A DNA stretch of 64,000 bases, taken from contig NC_014151.1 in the NCBI RefSeq assembly GCF_000092865.1, forward strand, positions 930,001 to 994,000. The letters are read 5' to 3'. Within the stretch, counting starts at the first letter, position 1, and the number at the start of each line of letters is the position of its first letter. The position numbers and the translations under genes were made by a program. Source of the DNA: Cellulomonas flavigena DSM 20109. GTDB lineage: Bacteria; Actinomycetota; Actinomycetes; Actinomycetales; Cellulomonadaceae. Positions 1-9,015 of the stretch are shown in pieces. The notes beneath the pieces were generated by a model. It saw only the letters and a program-made list of their open reading frames with translations. It searched no databases and was not told the DNA's origin.

Positions 1-1188
1 GCCCCGACCGCCACCACCTCGCTCTCCCACACCGGACCGGAGTCGGGTCCCACGACCGCCGCCCGTCGTCTGCGCTGGCCCCTCGTGGCCGCCGGCACCG
101 CCGCGCTCGTCGTCGCCGCGGGCGGCGTCGCCTACGCGCAGGCCCACAAGACCGTCGCGCTCGACGTCGACGGCGAGATCACCCGCGTCTCCACGTTCGC
201 CGGCTCCGTCGAGGGTCTGCTCACGGACCACGAGGTCGAGGTGGGCGCACGCGACACCGTCTCGCACACCGGCCCGCTTTCCGACGGTGCCGAGATCGTG
301 GTGCGGCATGCCACCGCTCTCGTGGTGGACGTCGACGGCACCCGCCAGGTCGTCTGGACGACGGCGCTGAGCGCCGACGAGGCGCTGGAGTCGTTGTCCG
401 ACCGCGCCGCGACCGTGGCGCTCGTCGCGTCCCGCTCCGCCGAGCGCGCCGAGCTGCCGCTCGACCTCGCGCTGCGCGGCCGTGCCGAGGTCCTGGTCGA
501 CGGCGCCGTGCTGCCCGTCCCCGACGCGGACGCCACGGTGGCTACTGTCCTCGACGAGCTCGCGGTCGCGCTGCAGCCGCTCGACCGCGTGCACGTGCAG
601 CAGAGCGCCGCGGGCGTCGTGCAGGTCGTCGTCCGGCGCGTCGTCGAGCAGGACGTCGCGACGACGTCGGAGGTGCCGTTCACGTCGCGCACCGAGGACG
701 ACGCGTCGCGCTACGTCGGCCAGAAGACCGTCGCCCAGGCCGGCGTGCCCGGTGTGCGCACCGTCGTCGAGCGCGTCACCACGGTGGACGGTGTCGAGGA
801 GGCCCGTGTGCCCGTCAGCGACGGCATCACGCAGGCCCCCGTCGAGGAGGTCGTGCGCGTGGGCACCAAGCCACGGCCCGTCGTCGCGGCGGCACCGGCG
901 TCCGGCGCGTCGGCCGCGGCCGGCCCGATCGCCGCCGGCGGCAGCGCCGACTCGCTCAACTGGGCCGCGCTGGCGAAGTGCGAGTCCGGCGGCCGTGTCG
1001 ACGTCGTGTCGTCCACCGGCAAGTACCACGGGCTCTACCAGTTCTCGGTGTCGACGTGGCAGTCGGTCGGCGGTGCCGGCCTGCCGTCGCAGGCATCGGC
1101 CGAGGAGCAGACGGCGCGCGCGAAGATGCTCTACAACCGCTCGGGCGCCGGCCAGTGGCCCCACTGCGGCAAGTACCTCTTCAGCTGA
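1..1188 (+). CDS. rpfB: Resuscitation-promoting factor, RpfB type (5' end outside window)
   Basis: This is a secreted or wall-associated lytic transglycosylase that cleaves peptidoglycan and supports regrowth of dormant actinobacteria (family knowledge). The reading frame is open from base 1, so the true start lies upstream. In-frame residues 24-44 form one hydrophobic segment (signal or anchor). They are followed by tandem DUF348-like repeats, each beginning around a VDVDG or DVDGE motif, then a G5 domain (about residues 220-285) and an alanine-rich linker. The C-terminal Rpf fold holds a CESGG motif whose glutamate (codon at 982) is the expected catalytic acid. Two cysteines, in CESGG and PHCGK, could form the usual disulphide. 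rsmA and ispE follow, the order known for rpfB in other actinobacteria. A hairpin follows the stop. Confidence 0.95.
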   Translation, partial: APTATTSLSHTGPESGPTTAARRLRWPLVAAGTAALVVAAGGVAYAQAHKTVALDVDGEITRVSTFAGSVEGLLTDHEVEVGARDTVSHTGPLSDGAEIVVRHATALVVDVDGTRQVVWTTALSADEALESLSDRAATVALVASRSAERAELPLDLALRGRAEVLVDGAVLPVPDADATVATVLDELAVALQPLDRVHVQQSAAGVVQVVVRRVVEQDVATTSEVPFTSRTEDDASRYVGQKTVAQAGVPGVRTVVERVTTVDGVEEARVPVSDGITQAPVEEVVRVGTKPRPVVAAAPASGASAAAGPIAAGGSADSLNWAALAKCESGGRVDVVSSTGKYHGLYQFSVSTWQSVGGAGLPSQASAEEQTARAKMLYNRSGAGQWPHCGKYLFS

Positions 1189-1208
1189 CCACCCCCTCCT
1201 GAGGGACT

Positions 1209-1250
1209 CGCGGGAGAGCGACCCCGTCGTGACCGGGTCGCTCTCCCGCG
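1209..1250 (+). terminator. Hairpin terminator after rpfB
   Basis: A perfect 16-bp inverted repeat (1209-1224 with 1235-1250) encloses a 10-nt loop just downstream of the rpfB stop. There is no T-run, as is usual for hairpin terminators in very GC-rich actinobacteria. Confidence 0.75.
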
Positions 1251-1289
1251 AGGCAGGCGGGGGTGTGCGTGCCGTGGGCGGGGGTCTCG

Positions 1290-1295
1290 TAGGCT
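1290..1295 (+). promoter_or_regulatory. Probable -10 element of rsmA
   Basis: TAGGCT fits the actinobacterial TAnnnT -10 pattern and ends eight bases before the rsmA ATG. Transcription would therefore begin at or next to the start codon, giving a leaderless mRNA. There is no clear -35 and no Shine-Dalgarno sequence, which agrees with this reading. Confidence 0.45.
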
Positions 1296-1303
1296 CGGGG
1301 GTC

Positions 1304-2263
1304 ATGTCGGACGTGACGCTGCTCGGGCCCGCGGAGATCCGGGCGCTCGCGGAGCGCGCCGGCGTGCGCCCCACCAAGACCCTCGGGCAGAACTTCGTGC
1401 TCGACGCGGGCACGGTGCGCAAGATCGTGCGGCAGGCCGACGTGGTCGCCGGCGAGCGCGTCGTCGAGGTGGGGCCCGGGCTCGGGTCGCTCACCCTGGG
1501 GCTCCTCGAGGCGGACGTCGACGTCGTCGCCGTCGAGATCGACCCCGTGCTGGCCGCGCTGCTGCCGCAGACGGTCGCCGCGCACGTGCCGGGGCTCGCG
1601 GTCGACCCGCACGCGGGCACCGAGAACACCGACGCGCGCACGGTCGTCCTGCGCGACACCGCCGGCCGCGCGCGCCTGACCGTGGTCACCCAGGACGCGC
1701 TGACGGTGACCGCGCTGCCCGGCCCACCGCCCACGGCTCTCGTCGCGAACCTGCCGTACAACGTGTCCGTCCCGGTGCTGCTGACGTTCCTCGAGCGGTT
1801 CGACACGCTCGAGCGCGGGCTCGTCATGGTGCAGGCCGAGGTGGCCGACCGGCTCGCGGCACCACCGGGCAGCCGCACCTACGGCGTGCCGTCCGCCAAG
1901 GTCGCCTGGTACGCCTCCGCGCGGCGCACGGCGACCGTCGGGCGCGCCGTGTTCTGGCCGGCGCCGCACGTGGACTCGGCACTGGTCCGCCTCGACCGGC
2001 GCGCGCACCCGGCGGCCGGCGTGCCGCGGCAGGAGGTCTTCGCGGTCGTCGACGCCGCGTTCGCGCAGCGCCGCAAGATGCTGCGGTCGGCGCTCGCCGG
2101 CCTCGCCGGCTCGTCGGCAGCGGCCGAGGACGCCGTGCGCGCCGCCGGGCTCGACCCGCAGGTGCGCGGCGAGCAGGTCGACGTCGTGGGGTTCGCGCGC
2201 ATCGCCGAGGCCCTGCACGCCGCGCGGCCGGGCACGCCCGGACCTGGCACAGTGGCACCGTGA
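1304..2263 (+). CDS. rsmA: 16S rRNA (adenine1518-N6/adenine1519-N6)-dimethyltransferase
   Basis: RsmA (KsgA) uses S-adenosylmethionine to dimethylate two adjacent adenines near the 3' end of 16S rRNA during small-subunit assembly. The 319-residue protein opens with the family signature TLGQNFVLD near residue 25. It then shows the SAM-binding [11 protein letters not shown] (about residue 55) and the catalytic NLPYN (residue 149). Roughly 35 extra residues separate the acidic SAM-binding motif from the TQDAL stretch, a plausible lineage insertion. ATG 1304 is chosen because homology begins within 25 residues and a -10 lies just upstream; the frame stays open far upstream only because of base composition. 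The stop overlaps the ispE GTG (GTGA), so the two genes are probably coupled. Confidence 0.96.
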   Translation: MSDVTLLGPAEIRALAERAGVRPTKTLGQNFVLDAGTVRKIVRQADVVAGERVVEVGPGLGSLTLGLLEADVDVVAVEIDPVLAALLPQTVAAHVPGLAVDPHAGTENTDARTVVLRDTAGRARLTVVTQDALTVTALPGPPPTALVANLPYNVSVPVLLTFLERFDTLERGLVMVQAEVADRLAAPPGSRTYGVPSAKVAWYASARRTATVGRAVFWPAPHVDSALVRLDRRAHPAAGVPRQEVFAVVDAAFAQRRKMLRSALAGLAGSSAAAEDAVRAAGLDPQVRGEQVDVVGFARIAEALHAARPGTPGPGTVAP

Positions 2264-3195
2264 CCCTGACCCCCCTGGAGGACCTGCCCGAGCGTGCGGT
2301 CCGCGTGCGCGCCCCCGGAAAGGTCAACCTGTCGCTGCGCGTGGGGGCGCGTGCGAGCGACGGCTACCACCCGCTGTCGACCGTCTTCCAGGCGGTGTCG
2401 ATCTATGAGGAGGTCGTCGCGACTCCCGCGGACGACTTCGGCGTGAGCGCCAGCGGGCCGCAGTCCGACGCGGTGCCGACCGACGAGAGCAACCTCGCGC
2501 TGCGCGCGGCCCGCGCGGTCGCCGAGCGCGCGGGCGTCGACGACGGTGTCCACCTGCACCTCGTCAAGGGTGTGCCGGTCGCCGGCGGCATGGCCGGCGG
2601 GTCCGCCGACGCCGCTGCCGCGCTCGTCGCGTGCGACGCGCTGTGGGGCACCGGGCTCTCGCGCGACGAGCTCCTCGAGCTCGCCGCCGGGCTCGGGTCC
2701 GACGTGCCGTTCTCGCTGGTGGGCCACACCGCGGTCGGGCAGGGGCGGGGGCACCTGCTGACGCCGGCGCTGAGCCGCGGGGAGTTCCACTGGGCGTTCG
2801 CCGTGCAGGACCGCGGCCTGTCGACAGCCGCCGTCTACCGGGCGTTCGACGAGATCCGCCACCCCGACGGCCCCCTCGACGACGACCAGGACGTGCCGCT
2901 CATGCAGGCGTTGCTGGCGGGTGACCCGGCTGCCCTGGGGGCCGCGCTGCACAACGACCTCGAGGCCGCCGCGATCGAGCTCGACCCGGGCCTGACGGAG
3001 CCGCTGGCGGTGGCGACCGACGCCGGCGCGCTCGGCGTCGTCGTCTCGGGCTCCGGGCCGACGGTCGCCGCGTTGGCCCGCAGCCGCAAGCACGCGCTCG
3101 CGGTCGCCGCGGCCTTCACGGCCTCGGGGGTCGCCGACCGCGTCCTCACCGCGACCGGGCCCGTCGCCGGGGCCCGCGTCGTCGCGTCGGAGTGA
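2260..3195 (+). CDS. ispE: 4-diphosphocytidyl-2-C-methyl-D-erythritol kinase
   Basis: IspE phosphorylates CDP-methylerythritol with ATP in the non-mevalonate (MEP) route to isoprenoids. The 311-residue protein starts [12 protein letters not shown], the GHMP-kinase lysine motif. It has the glycine-rich ATP loop [14 protein letters not shown] at about residues 106-119 and the third motif [12 protein letters not shown] near residue 262. The GTG start overlaps the rsmA stop by four bases, and its own stop overlaps the next gene the same way. rpfB-rsmA-ispE is a standard actinobacterial gene order, which supports the assignment. Confidence 0.95.
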   Translation: MTLTPLEDLPERAVRVRAPGKVNLSLRVGARASDGYHPLSTVFQAVSIYEEVVATPADDFGVSASGPQSDAVPTDESNLALRAARAVAERAGVDDGVHLHLVKGVPVAGGMAGGSADAAAALVACDALWGTGLSRDELLELAAGLGSDVPFSLVGHTAVGQGRGHLLTPALSRGEFHWAFAVQDRGLSTAAVYRAFDEIRHPDGPLDDDQDVPLMQALLAGDPAALGAALHNDLEAAAIELDPGLTEPLAVATDAGALGVVVSGSGPTVAALARSRKHALAVAAAFTASGVADRVLTATGPVAGARVVASE

Positions 3196-4700
3196 GCGTG
3201 CGCGGGCTCCTGCGGGGCGTCGCCGCGCGTGTCGTGCCCGACGAGCAGGCGCCGACGGGTCCCGCGGCCGAGCGCGCGGCCGACGGCGGGCCGGTGGGTC
3301 GCGACGTCGCGGTCGTGGGTCCCGTGCCGGTGGTCGTGGCGGCCGACCCCGACGAGCCCGGCTGGGTGCGGCCCGGGCCGAGCTCGGACGTGCTGCGGTG
3401 GGACGTGCTGCTCGCCGTGGCCCTGTGCCTGGGCGGGCTGCTGTCGATGGCGCTCTCGCGGCTCACGGGCATGCTGTACGAGGAGCCCGCCGAGGGCTGG
3501 GTGTCGGCGCTGATGATCGCGGCCGTGACGCTGCCGCTCGCGGTGCGCCGCCGCTGGCCGAGCGCGGCGCTGCTGGTGGTGGCCGCGGCGTTCGTCGGGT
3601 CGCAGCTGCTGTACGTGCCGGAGACGTTGATCTCGAACATCGCGCTGTTCTGCGCGATGTACACGGTGGGCGCGTGGGAGACCGACCGGCGCCGTGGCAC
3701 GGTGGCCCGCGCCGTCGTCGTCGCCGGGATGATCGTGTGGCTCCTCGTCGCGATGTTCCGCGCGGCCACCGACCCCGAGTTGGCCGCGGAGATCGCGGAG
3801 GAGTTCCCCGAGCAGGTCGGGGCGATCTCCCCGCTCGTGGCGGCCTGGTTGGTGCAGCTGCTCACCAACGTCCTGTACTTCGCGGGCGCCTGGTTCTTCG
3901 GTGCGCACGCGTGGCGCTCGGCGCGGGAGCGCGCGCGCACCGCGTGGCGCACGCACCTGCTGGTGCTCGAGCGGCGCCGCGCCGAGGAGCAGGCGGTCGC
4001 GCTCGAGCGGCTGCGCCTGGCGCGCGAGCTGCACGACGCGGTCGCCCACCACGTCTCCCTCATCGGCGTGCAGGCGGCCGCCGCGCGCACGGTCCTGGGC
4101 TCCGACACAGAGCGCGCTGCGCAGGCCCTCGGGCACGTCGAGGACGCGGCGCGCGAGGCGGTGAGCGAGCTGCACGGGATCCTCGGCATGCTGCGCGACG
4201 GCAGTGACGCGGCACGCGGTGCCGCGGCGGTGCCGGAGGAGCCCGTCACCGCGCTCGACGTGGGACGCCTGCCGGAGCTCGTCGCGCAGGCGCGCACCGC
4301 GGGGCTGGAGGTCTCGTACCGCGAGGTGGGCGAGCCGCGCCGGCTGCCGCCGCTCGCGTCGCTGCACCTGTACCGGATCGCGCAGGAGGCGCTCACCAAC
4401 ACGCGCAAGCACGCCGGCCCGGGCGTGCGGGCGGACGTGCGGCTGCGGTGGCTGCCCGGCGCGGTGGAGCTCGAGGTGTCGGACGACGGGGGTGCGGGCC
4501 GCCGGCCCGGGCCCGTCCCGTCCGGTGGCATGGGGCTGGTCGGGATGCGGGAGCGGGTCGCCGCGGAGGGCGGCACGTTCGAGGCGGCGCGCCGCCGCGC
4601 GGGCGGCTTCGTGGTCCGCGCGCGGCTGCCGCTGCCCGGTGACGACGCGAGCGACGACGACGCGGCGGCCGCCGCGCGCGGGACGGAGGACGAGACATGA
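3192..4700 (+). CDS. NarL-family sensor histidine kinase
   Basis: This is a membrane sensor kinase of 502 residues. An N-terminal region of about 60 residues with little predicted structure precedes about six hydrophobic segments (roughly residues 70-240) with no large extracellular loop, suggesting sensing within the membrane. A short coiled stretch follows, then the HisKA_3 box ARELHDAVAHH with the phospho-acceptor His at residue 281. The C-terminal HATPase has N-box EALTNTRKHA and G-box GGMGLVGMRER. It overlaps ispE upstream (GTGA) and the response regulator downstream (ATGA). The stimulus cannot be read from the sequence; a NatAB-like exporter follows the pair, so an envelope stress or drug signal is likely. 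Confidence 0.93.
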   Translation: MSVRGLLRGVAARVVPDEQAPTGPAAERAADGGPVGRDVAVVGPVPVVVAADPDEPGWVRPGPSSDVLRWDVLLAVALCLGGLLSMALSRLTGMLYEEPAEGWVSALMIAAVTLPLAVRRRWPSAALLVVAAAFVGSQLLYVPETLISNIALFCAMYTVGAWETDRRRGTVARAVVVAGMIVWLLVAMFRAATDPELAAEIAEEFPEQVGAISPLVAAWLVQLLTNVLYFAGAWFFGAHAWRSARERARTAWRTHLLVLERRRAEEQAVALERLRLARELHDAVAHHVSLIGVQAAAARTVLGSDTERAAQALGHVEDAAREAVSELHGILGMLRDGSDAARGAAAVPEEPVTALDVGRLPELVAQARTAGLEVSYREVGEPRRLPPLASLHLYRIAQEALTNTRKHAGPGVRADVRLRWLPGAVELEVSDDGGAGRRPGPVPSGGMGLVGMRERVAAEGGTFEAARRRAGGFVVRARLPLPGDDASDDDAAAAARGTEDET

Positions 4701-5356
4701 CGGCGACCGTCCGGGTCGTGCTGGTGGACGACCAGGCGCTGCTGCGCGCGGGGATCGCGACGATCCTGTCGGCGCACCCCGGCATCGACGTCGTCGGGGA
4801 GGCCGGCACCGGTGCGCAGGCGCTCGACGTCGTCCGCGCGACGCGCCCCGACGTCGTCTGCATGGACGTGCAGATGCCGGACATGGACGGCCTGGAGGCG
4901 ACCCGTCGCATCGTGGCCGACCCGGGGCTGCACGCGGCGGTCGTCGTGCTGACGACGTTCAACCGCGAGGACTACCTCGTCGAGGCGCTGCACGCGGGTG
5001 CGGTGGGGTACCTGCTGAAGACGTCGCGGCCGGAGCAGCTCACCGAGGCCGTCCTGAGCGCCGCCGCAGGGGAGGGCCTGCTGTCGCCCGAGGTCACGCG
5101 GGCCGTCATCGCGCGCGCCGTGGCCGAGAGGCGTCCCGCGCGGCCCGCGCCGCAGCCCGTCGTCCCGCTCACCGAGCGCGAGCAGGACGTCCTCGCGCTC
5201 GTCGCGCGCGGCCTCAACAACGACGAGATCGCCGCCGAGCTCGTCGTGAGCCGTGCGACCGTCAAGACCCACGTGTCGAACCTGCTGGCCAAGCTCGGTC
5301 TGCGCGACCGCGTGCAGGCCGTCGTGTACGCGCACGAGCACGGGCTGACGGGCTGA
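4697..5356 (+). CDS. NarL/LuxR-family response regulator
   Basis: This 219-residue regulator is the partner of the upstream kinase; their reading frames overlap by four bases (ATGA). The receiver domain shows the acidic pair in LVDDQ, the phospho-accepting Asp57 in MDVQMPDMDG, the Thr switch in LTTF and Lys in YLLKTS. The C-terminal LuxR helix-turn-helix runs from LTEREQDVLALV to VKTHVSNLLAKLGLRDR. A perfect 22-bp palindrome starts 12 bases after the stop, upstream of the ABC exporter genes, and is a good candidate for its dimer site. Confidence 0.95.
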   Translation: MTATVRVVLVDDQALLRAGIATILSAHPGIDVVGEAGTGAQALDVVRATRPDVVCMDVQMPDMDGLEATRRIVADPGLHAAVVVLTTFNREDYLVEALHAGAVGYLLKTSRPEQLTEAVLSAAAGEGLLSPEVTRAVIARAVAERRPARPAPQPVVPLTEREQDVLALVARGLNNDEIAAELVVSRATVKTHVSNLLAKLGLRDRVQAVVYAHEHGLTG

Positions 5357-5367
5357 CGCCGGGCCGC

Positions 5368-5389
5368 GTCTCCGTCCCGGGACGGAGAC
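5368..5389. promoter_or_regulatory. Perfect 22-bp palindrome between regulator and ABC exporter
   Basis: Arms of 11 bases (GTCTCCGTCCC and its complement) meet with no spacer. The site lies about 100 bases upstream of the ABC ATPase start and about 45 bases upstream of a possible -10 (TACGGT, 5434-5439). This suits an activator site for the adjacent NarL-type regulator. It could also act as a weak terminator of the kinase/regulator transcript. Confidence 0.55.
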
Positions 5390-5433
5390 CCGGGATCGGC
5401 CGAGGGCCCGAGGTGCGGGGCGCCGGCGGCGCC

Positions 5434-5439
5434 TACGGT
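5434..5439 (+). promoter_or_regulatory. Possible -10 element for ABC exporter operon
   Basis: TACGGT matches TAnnnT and would give a 5' leader of about 45 bases before ATG 5492. No convincing -35 is visible, which is common for activator-dependent promoters; the 22-bp palindrome lies upstream. Confidence 0.35.
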
Positions 5440-5491
5440 CGTGACCAGGACGTCCGGGGGCCACCCGGACGGTGTCACGAAGGAGGGGACG

Positions 5492-6403
5492 ATGCTCGAG
5501 CTGCGCGGGATCAGCCGGTCGTTCGGCGACCGACTCGTGCTCGACGACGTGAGCTTCACCGTCGGGCGCGGCCGCCTCACCGGGTTCGTCGGGGGGAACG
5601 GCGCCGGCAAGACCACGGCGATGCGGATCGTCCTCGGCGTGCTCGCCGCCCACGCGGGCCGCGTGACGATCGACGGTGAGCCCGTGACCGGGCCGCAGCG
5701 CTCCCGCTTCGGCTACATGCCGGAGGAGCGCGGCTTGTACCCCAAGATGCAGCTCGTCGAGCACCTGACGTACCTCGCGCGGCTGCACGGCTTCGAGAAG
5801 CGGGCCGCGACCGACCGCGCCGAGGCCCTCGTCGAGCGGCTGGGCCTGGCCGCGCGCGCCACGGACCCCGTCGAGAGCCTGTCGCTGGGCAACCAGCAGC
5901 GCGCGCAGGTCGCCGCGGCCCTCGTGCACGACCCCGAGGTGCTCGTGCTCGACGAGCCGTTCTCGGGCCTCGACCCCATGGCGGTGGAGGTCGTGCAGGG
6001 CGTGCTCGCCGAGCGCGCCGCGCAGGGCGTGCCGGTGCTGTTCTCCTCGCACCAGCTGGACGTCGTCGAGCGGCTGTGCGACGACCTCGTCATCATCGCG
6101 GGCGGGAAGGTCTGCGCCGCGGGCACCCGCGAGGACCTGCGCCGCCGGTACGGCGCCGAGCGCCACGAGATCGTCGCCGAGGACGACATGGGCTGGCTGC
6201 GCGACGTGCCCGACGTGCGCGTCGACGAGCTCGCGGGCGGCAGTGCCGTGTTCGAGGCGTCGCAGGACGTCGCGCAGCACGTGCTCACGGCCGCCCTCGC
6301 ACGCGGCCCCGTCCGCGCCTTCACCCCGCTGCGCCCGACGCTCGCGGAGATCTTCCGCGACGTCGTCACCGACGAGCCCGCCCTCGAGGAGGTGGCCCGA
6401 TGA
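5492..6403 (+). CDS. ABC transporter ATP-binding protein (NatA-like)
   Basis: This 303-residue ATPase powers the permease encoded next. Walker A is GGNGAGKTT (Lys40), the signature motif is the variant LSLGNQQR, Walker B ends VLDEPFSGLDP, and the switch His lies in SSHQLD. The C-terminal 80 residues match the extension seen in NatA/EcsA-type exporters (DUF4162-like). ATG 5492 is chosen over a GTG at 5441 because AAGGAGGGG (5480-5488) lies at the right distance. Its stop overlaps the permease start (ATGA). Context suggests export of an envelope-active compound or ion under control of the preceding two-component system; the substrate is unknown. Confidence 0.93.
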   Translation: MLELRGISRSFGDRLVLDDVSFTVGRGRLTGFVGGNGAGKTTAMRIVLGVLAAHAGRVTIDGEPVTGPQRSRFGYMPEERGLYPKMQLVEHLTYLARLHGFEKRAATDRAEALVERLGLAARATDPVESLSLGNQQRAQVAAALVHDPEVLVLDEPFSGLDPMAVEVVQGVLAERAAQGVPVLFSSHQLDVVERLCDDLVIIAGGKVCAAGTREDLRRRYGAERHEIVAEDDMGWLRDVPDVRVDELAGGSAVFEASQDVAQHVLTAALARGPVRAFTPLRPTLAEIFRDVVTDEPALEEVAR

Positions 6404-7506
6404 CCGCCCGACCCCCTGCCCCCGTGTCGCTGGGGCGCGCGACGATGCTCGTCGCCGAGCGTGAGATCACGTCGCAGGTCCGGACGAGGTCCTTCCTGGT
6501 GTCGACCGCGATCCTGCTCGTCGGCGTCCTCGCCGCGATCGTGGTCAGCTCCGTGCTGTCCGGGCGCGACGAGGACGACGTGCCCGTCGCGGTCGTCGAG
6601 CAGGTCGCCGGCCTGGTGGCGGGCGCCGAGGGGATCGCACCGGTCGAGGTCACGGACCGCGATGCGGCCGAGCGGGCCGTGCGCGCCGGTGACGTCGACG
6701 CCGCGGTGGTGCCCGCCGAGGGGCCGCGCGGCCTCGAGGTGCTCGCGATGCAGGAGGCGCCCGCCGTGCTGCTCGAGGCCCTCACGGAGCGCCCCGACGT
6801 CGAGCTGCTCGACCCGGCGGCCGCCGAGGGGGCCGTGCGCTACGCCGTGACGTTCGGCTTCGGCTTCGTCTTCATGCTGTCCGCGATCGGGTTCGGCGCG
6901 ACGATCGCGCAGAACACCGTGACGGAGAAGCAGACGCGCATCGTCGAGATCCTGCTGTCCGCGGTGCCGGCGCGTGCGCTGCTCGCGGGCAAGATCCTCG
7001 GCAACTCGGCGCTCGCGCTGGGCCAGACGGCGGCGATCGCCGCGGTGTCCGTGCTCGCACTGGTGGTGACGGGTCAGGAGGACGTGCTGACGATGGTCGG
7101 CATGCCGCTCGTGTGGTTCGTCGTGTTCTTCGCGCTCGGGTTCCTGCTGCTGGCCGCCATGTTCGCCGCGAGCGCGTCCCTGGTCTCCCGGATCGAGGAC
7201 ACGGGTGTCGTGCTGCAGCCGGTGATGTGGCTGACGATGCTGCCGTACTTCCTCATCGTGTTCTTCGACGACAACTCGGCGGTGACCACCGCGATGTCGT
7301 ACGTGCCCTTCTCGGCGCCGGTCGGGATGCCCGTGCGGCTCTTCCTCGGCGAGGCGGCGTGGTGGGAGCCCCTGCTCTCGCTCGCGCTGCTGGCCGGTGC
7401 GTGCGCGCTCGTCGTCGGCGTCGCCGCGCGCATCTACGAGCGCTCGGTGCTGCGCATGGGTGCCCGCGTCAAGGTGGGCGAGGTGCTGCGCGGCGCCGCC
7501 GACTGA
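6400..7506 (+). CDS. ABC-2 type permease (NatB-like)
   Basis: This 368-residue membrane protein is translationally coupled to the ATPase by a four-base overlap. It has one hydrophobic segment near residues 28-48 and a soluble loop of about 90 residues (roughly 50-145). Five or so membrane spans fill residues 150-355, including the conserved stretch QNTVTEKQTRIVEILL typical of ABC-2 exporters of the NatB/YhaP type. Start ATG 6400 gives the expected short cytoplasmic N-terminus. The last gene of this operon converges with a minus-strand lipoprotein gene, leaving only two bases between stops. Confidence 0.9.
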   Translation: MTARPPAPVSLGRATMLVAEREITSQVRTRSFLVSTAILLVGVLAAIVVSSVLSGRDEDDVPVAVVEQVAGLVAGAEGIAPVEVTDRDAAERAVRAGDVDAAVVPAEGPRGLEVLAMQEAPAVLLEALTERPDVELLDPAAAEGAVRYAVTFGFGFVFMLSAIGFGATIAQNTVTEKQTRIVEILLSAVPARALLAGKILGNSALALGQTAAIAAVSVLALVVTGQEDVLTMVGMPLVWFVVFFALGFLLLAAMFAASASLVSRIEDTGVVLQPVMWLTMLPYFLIVFFDDNSAVTTAMSYVPFSAPVGMPVRLFLGEAAWWEPLLSLALLAGACALVVGVAARIYERSVLRMGARVKVGEVLRGAAD

Positions 7507-7508
7507 GG

Positions 7509-8186
7509 TCAGCTCGCCGGGCTCGCCGGGGCCCCCACGGCCACGGCGAGCCCGGCGCCGTGGAAGCAGGTCTGGGCCTCGAGGCTCATGACGTCGAACG
7601 GCACGCCGGCGAGCCCGCGGTCGACGAGGCGCTCGAGGCGGCGGGCGGTGAGGCGTCCGTCGACCAGCCGGGCCGCGGTCAGGCAGCGCACCGCGACCTC
7701 GTACGGGTCGGCGAGCAGGTCGGGGTTGGCCTGCTGGAGCGTGAAGAACGCCTCGATGCGCCGGGTCGTGCCGGTCGCGCACGCGTCGCCGGTCTCGAGG
7801 TACTCCAGGGTGTACCCGGGGTCGTCCGCACCGTCGGGGCGCTCGTGGGTGAGCTGGTACAGGCCGTTGAGGAGCTGCCGGGCGTCCACCTCGAAACCCG
7901 CGTCGGCCATGCAGCGCAGGTAGCGGGCCATCGCCTCGTCGTAGTCGGCCTGCTCGATCCGGCCGGTGTCGACGGCGCGCTGCAGCACGTCGCGCTCGAG
8001 GTCCGACAGGTCGTCGAGCGCGAGCTCGGCCTCGAGGAGCTCGGCGAGGCTGTCGGCGATCCGCGCGGGTCCGTGGCCCGGCGGGGTCGGCGCGCACGCC
8101 AGCAGCAGGGCGCCGCCGGCCAGCGCGACGGCGGCGGCGAGCGCGGTGGTGCGGGTGCGGCGGGGGGTCGTGCGGCGTGCGGTCAT
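7509..8186 (-). CDS. Cysteine-rich lipoprotein, function unknown
   Basis: This 225-residue protein has a signal peptide with arginine-rich start and a lipobox ending LLLAC, so it is probably anchored to the outer face of the membrane. Four further cysteines (in RCMAD, DACAT, VRCLT and TCFHG) could make two disulphides. The rest is mostly predicted helix; I recognise no family. ATG 8186 is preceded by a GGAGG Shine-Dalgarno sequence; a longer open frame upstream has no such support. It is divergent from an OmpR-type regulator, with an inverted repeat in between, so it may be a target of, or accessory to, that two-component system. Confidence 0.8.
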   Translation of the reverse strand: MTARRTTPRRTRTTALAAAVALAGGALLLACAPTPPGHGPARIADSLAELLEAELALDDLSDLERDVLQRAVDTGRIEQADYDEAMARYLRCMADAGFEVDARQLLNGLYQLTHERPDGADDPGYTLEYLETGDACATGTTRRIEAFFTLQQANPDLLADPYEVAVRCLTAARLVDGRLTARRLERLVDRGLAGVPFDVMSLEAQTCFHGAGLAVAVGAPASPAS

Positions 8187-8243
8187 GGTGGCCTCCGTGG
8201 TCGTCTCCTGCGGGCCCTCCCAGGAGTACCCACGTCGTGGTGG

Positions 8244-8274
8244 GGCGGCGGTGAGGGACGTCCTCACCGCCGCC
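8244..8274. promoter_or_regulatory. 13-bp inverted repeat in divergent promoter region
   Basis: GGCGGCGGTGAGG (8244-8256) and its exact complement (8262-8274) flank a 5-base centre, between the divergent lipoprotein and response-regulator genes. It may be an operator for the OmpR-type regulator, though that family usually binds direct repeats, or an RNA hairpin in a leader. Confidence 0.45.
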
Positions 8275-8337
8275 TCACCGGCGCCTGCGCCACACTGGCC
8301 CCGGGTGCCGCCGGGTGCCCGGGGCAGGGGGTGACGG

Positions 8338-9015
8338 GTGACGGCGCGGCTGCTGGTGGTCGAGGACGACGAGGACCTGCGGGTGACGCTCGACGAGGCG
8401 CTCACGCGCGAGGGCTACCGCGTGACGGCCGTCGCGGACGGCGCGCAGGCGCTCACCGCGGCGGGGCTGCAGGACGTCGACGTCGTGCTGCTCGACCGTG
8501 ACCTGCCCGTGCTCGGCGGCGACGCGGTGTGCCGCGCGCTGGTCGCGGCGGGCCACCCGGCGCGGATCCTCATGCTGACGGCGGCCGCCGCGGTGTCCGA
8601 CCGGGTGCGGGGCCTGGACCTCGGCGCCGACGACTACCTGCCCAAGCCGTTCGCGTACGCCGAGCTCTCCGCGCGGCTGCGTGCGCTGGTGCGTCGCGAC
8701 CCCGTGACGGCGGACCGCGAGCCGGTGGTGACGGTGGGCGACGTGACGATCGACCGGGCCCGCCGCACCGCCGAGCGTGCCGGGCGGCCGCTGCGGCTGA
8801 CGCCCAAGGAGCTCGACGTGCTCGACGCCCTCGTGCGCGCCGACGGGGAGTTCCGCACGGTCGAGCAGCTCCTCGACACGGTCTGGGAGGACCCCGACGA
8901 GCGCACCCGCGGGGTCGTCAAGGTCGTGGTGTACCAGCTGCGCCGCAAGCTCGGGTTCCCGGGGGTCGTCGGGTACGAGCCCGGCTTCGGCTACCGGATC
9001 GACGTGCGCGGGTGA
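8338..9015 (+). CDS. OmpR-family response regulator
   Basis: This 225-residue regulator has an N-terminal receiver with acidic residues in VVEDDED, phospho-acceptor Asp53 in LLDRDLPVLGG, Thr in MLTAA and Lys in LPKPFAYAEL. The C-terminal winged helix (about residues 125-225) shows LTPKELDVLDALV and the recognition region VKVVVYQLRRKLG. It starts at GTG 8338 and its stop overlaps the kinase GTG. It is divergent from the lipoprotein gene, which may be part of its regulon. Confidence 0.94.
   Translation: MTARLLVVEDDEDLRVTLDEALTREGYRVTAVADGAQALTAAGLQDVDVVLLDRDLPVLGGDAVCRALVAAGHPARILMLTAAAAVSDRVRGLDLGADDYLPKPFAYAELSARLRALVRRDPVTADREPVVTVGDVTIDRARRTAERAGRPLRLTPKELDVLDALVRADGEFRTVEQLLDTVWEDPDERTRGVVKVVVYQLRRKLGFPGVVGYEPGFGYRIDVRG

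Noticed and set aside
482..1303. Long open frame in front of rsmA, overlapping rpfB
   Set aside because: It is a shadow of rpfB in another frame, arginine/serine-rich, and RsmA homology begins only at ATG 1304.
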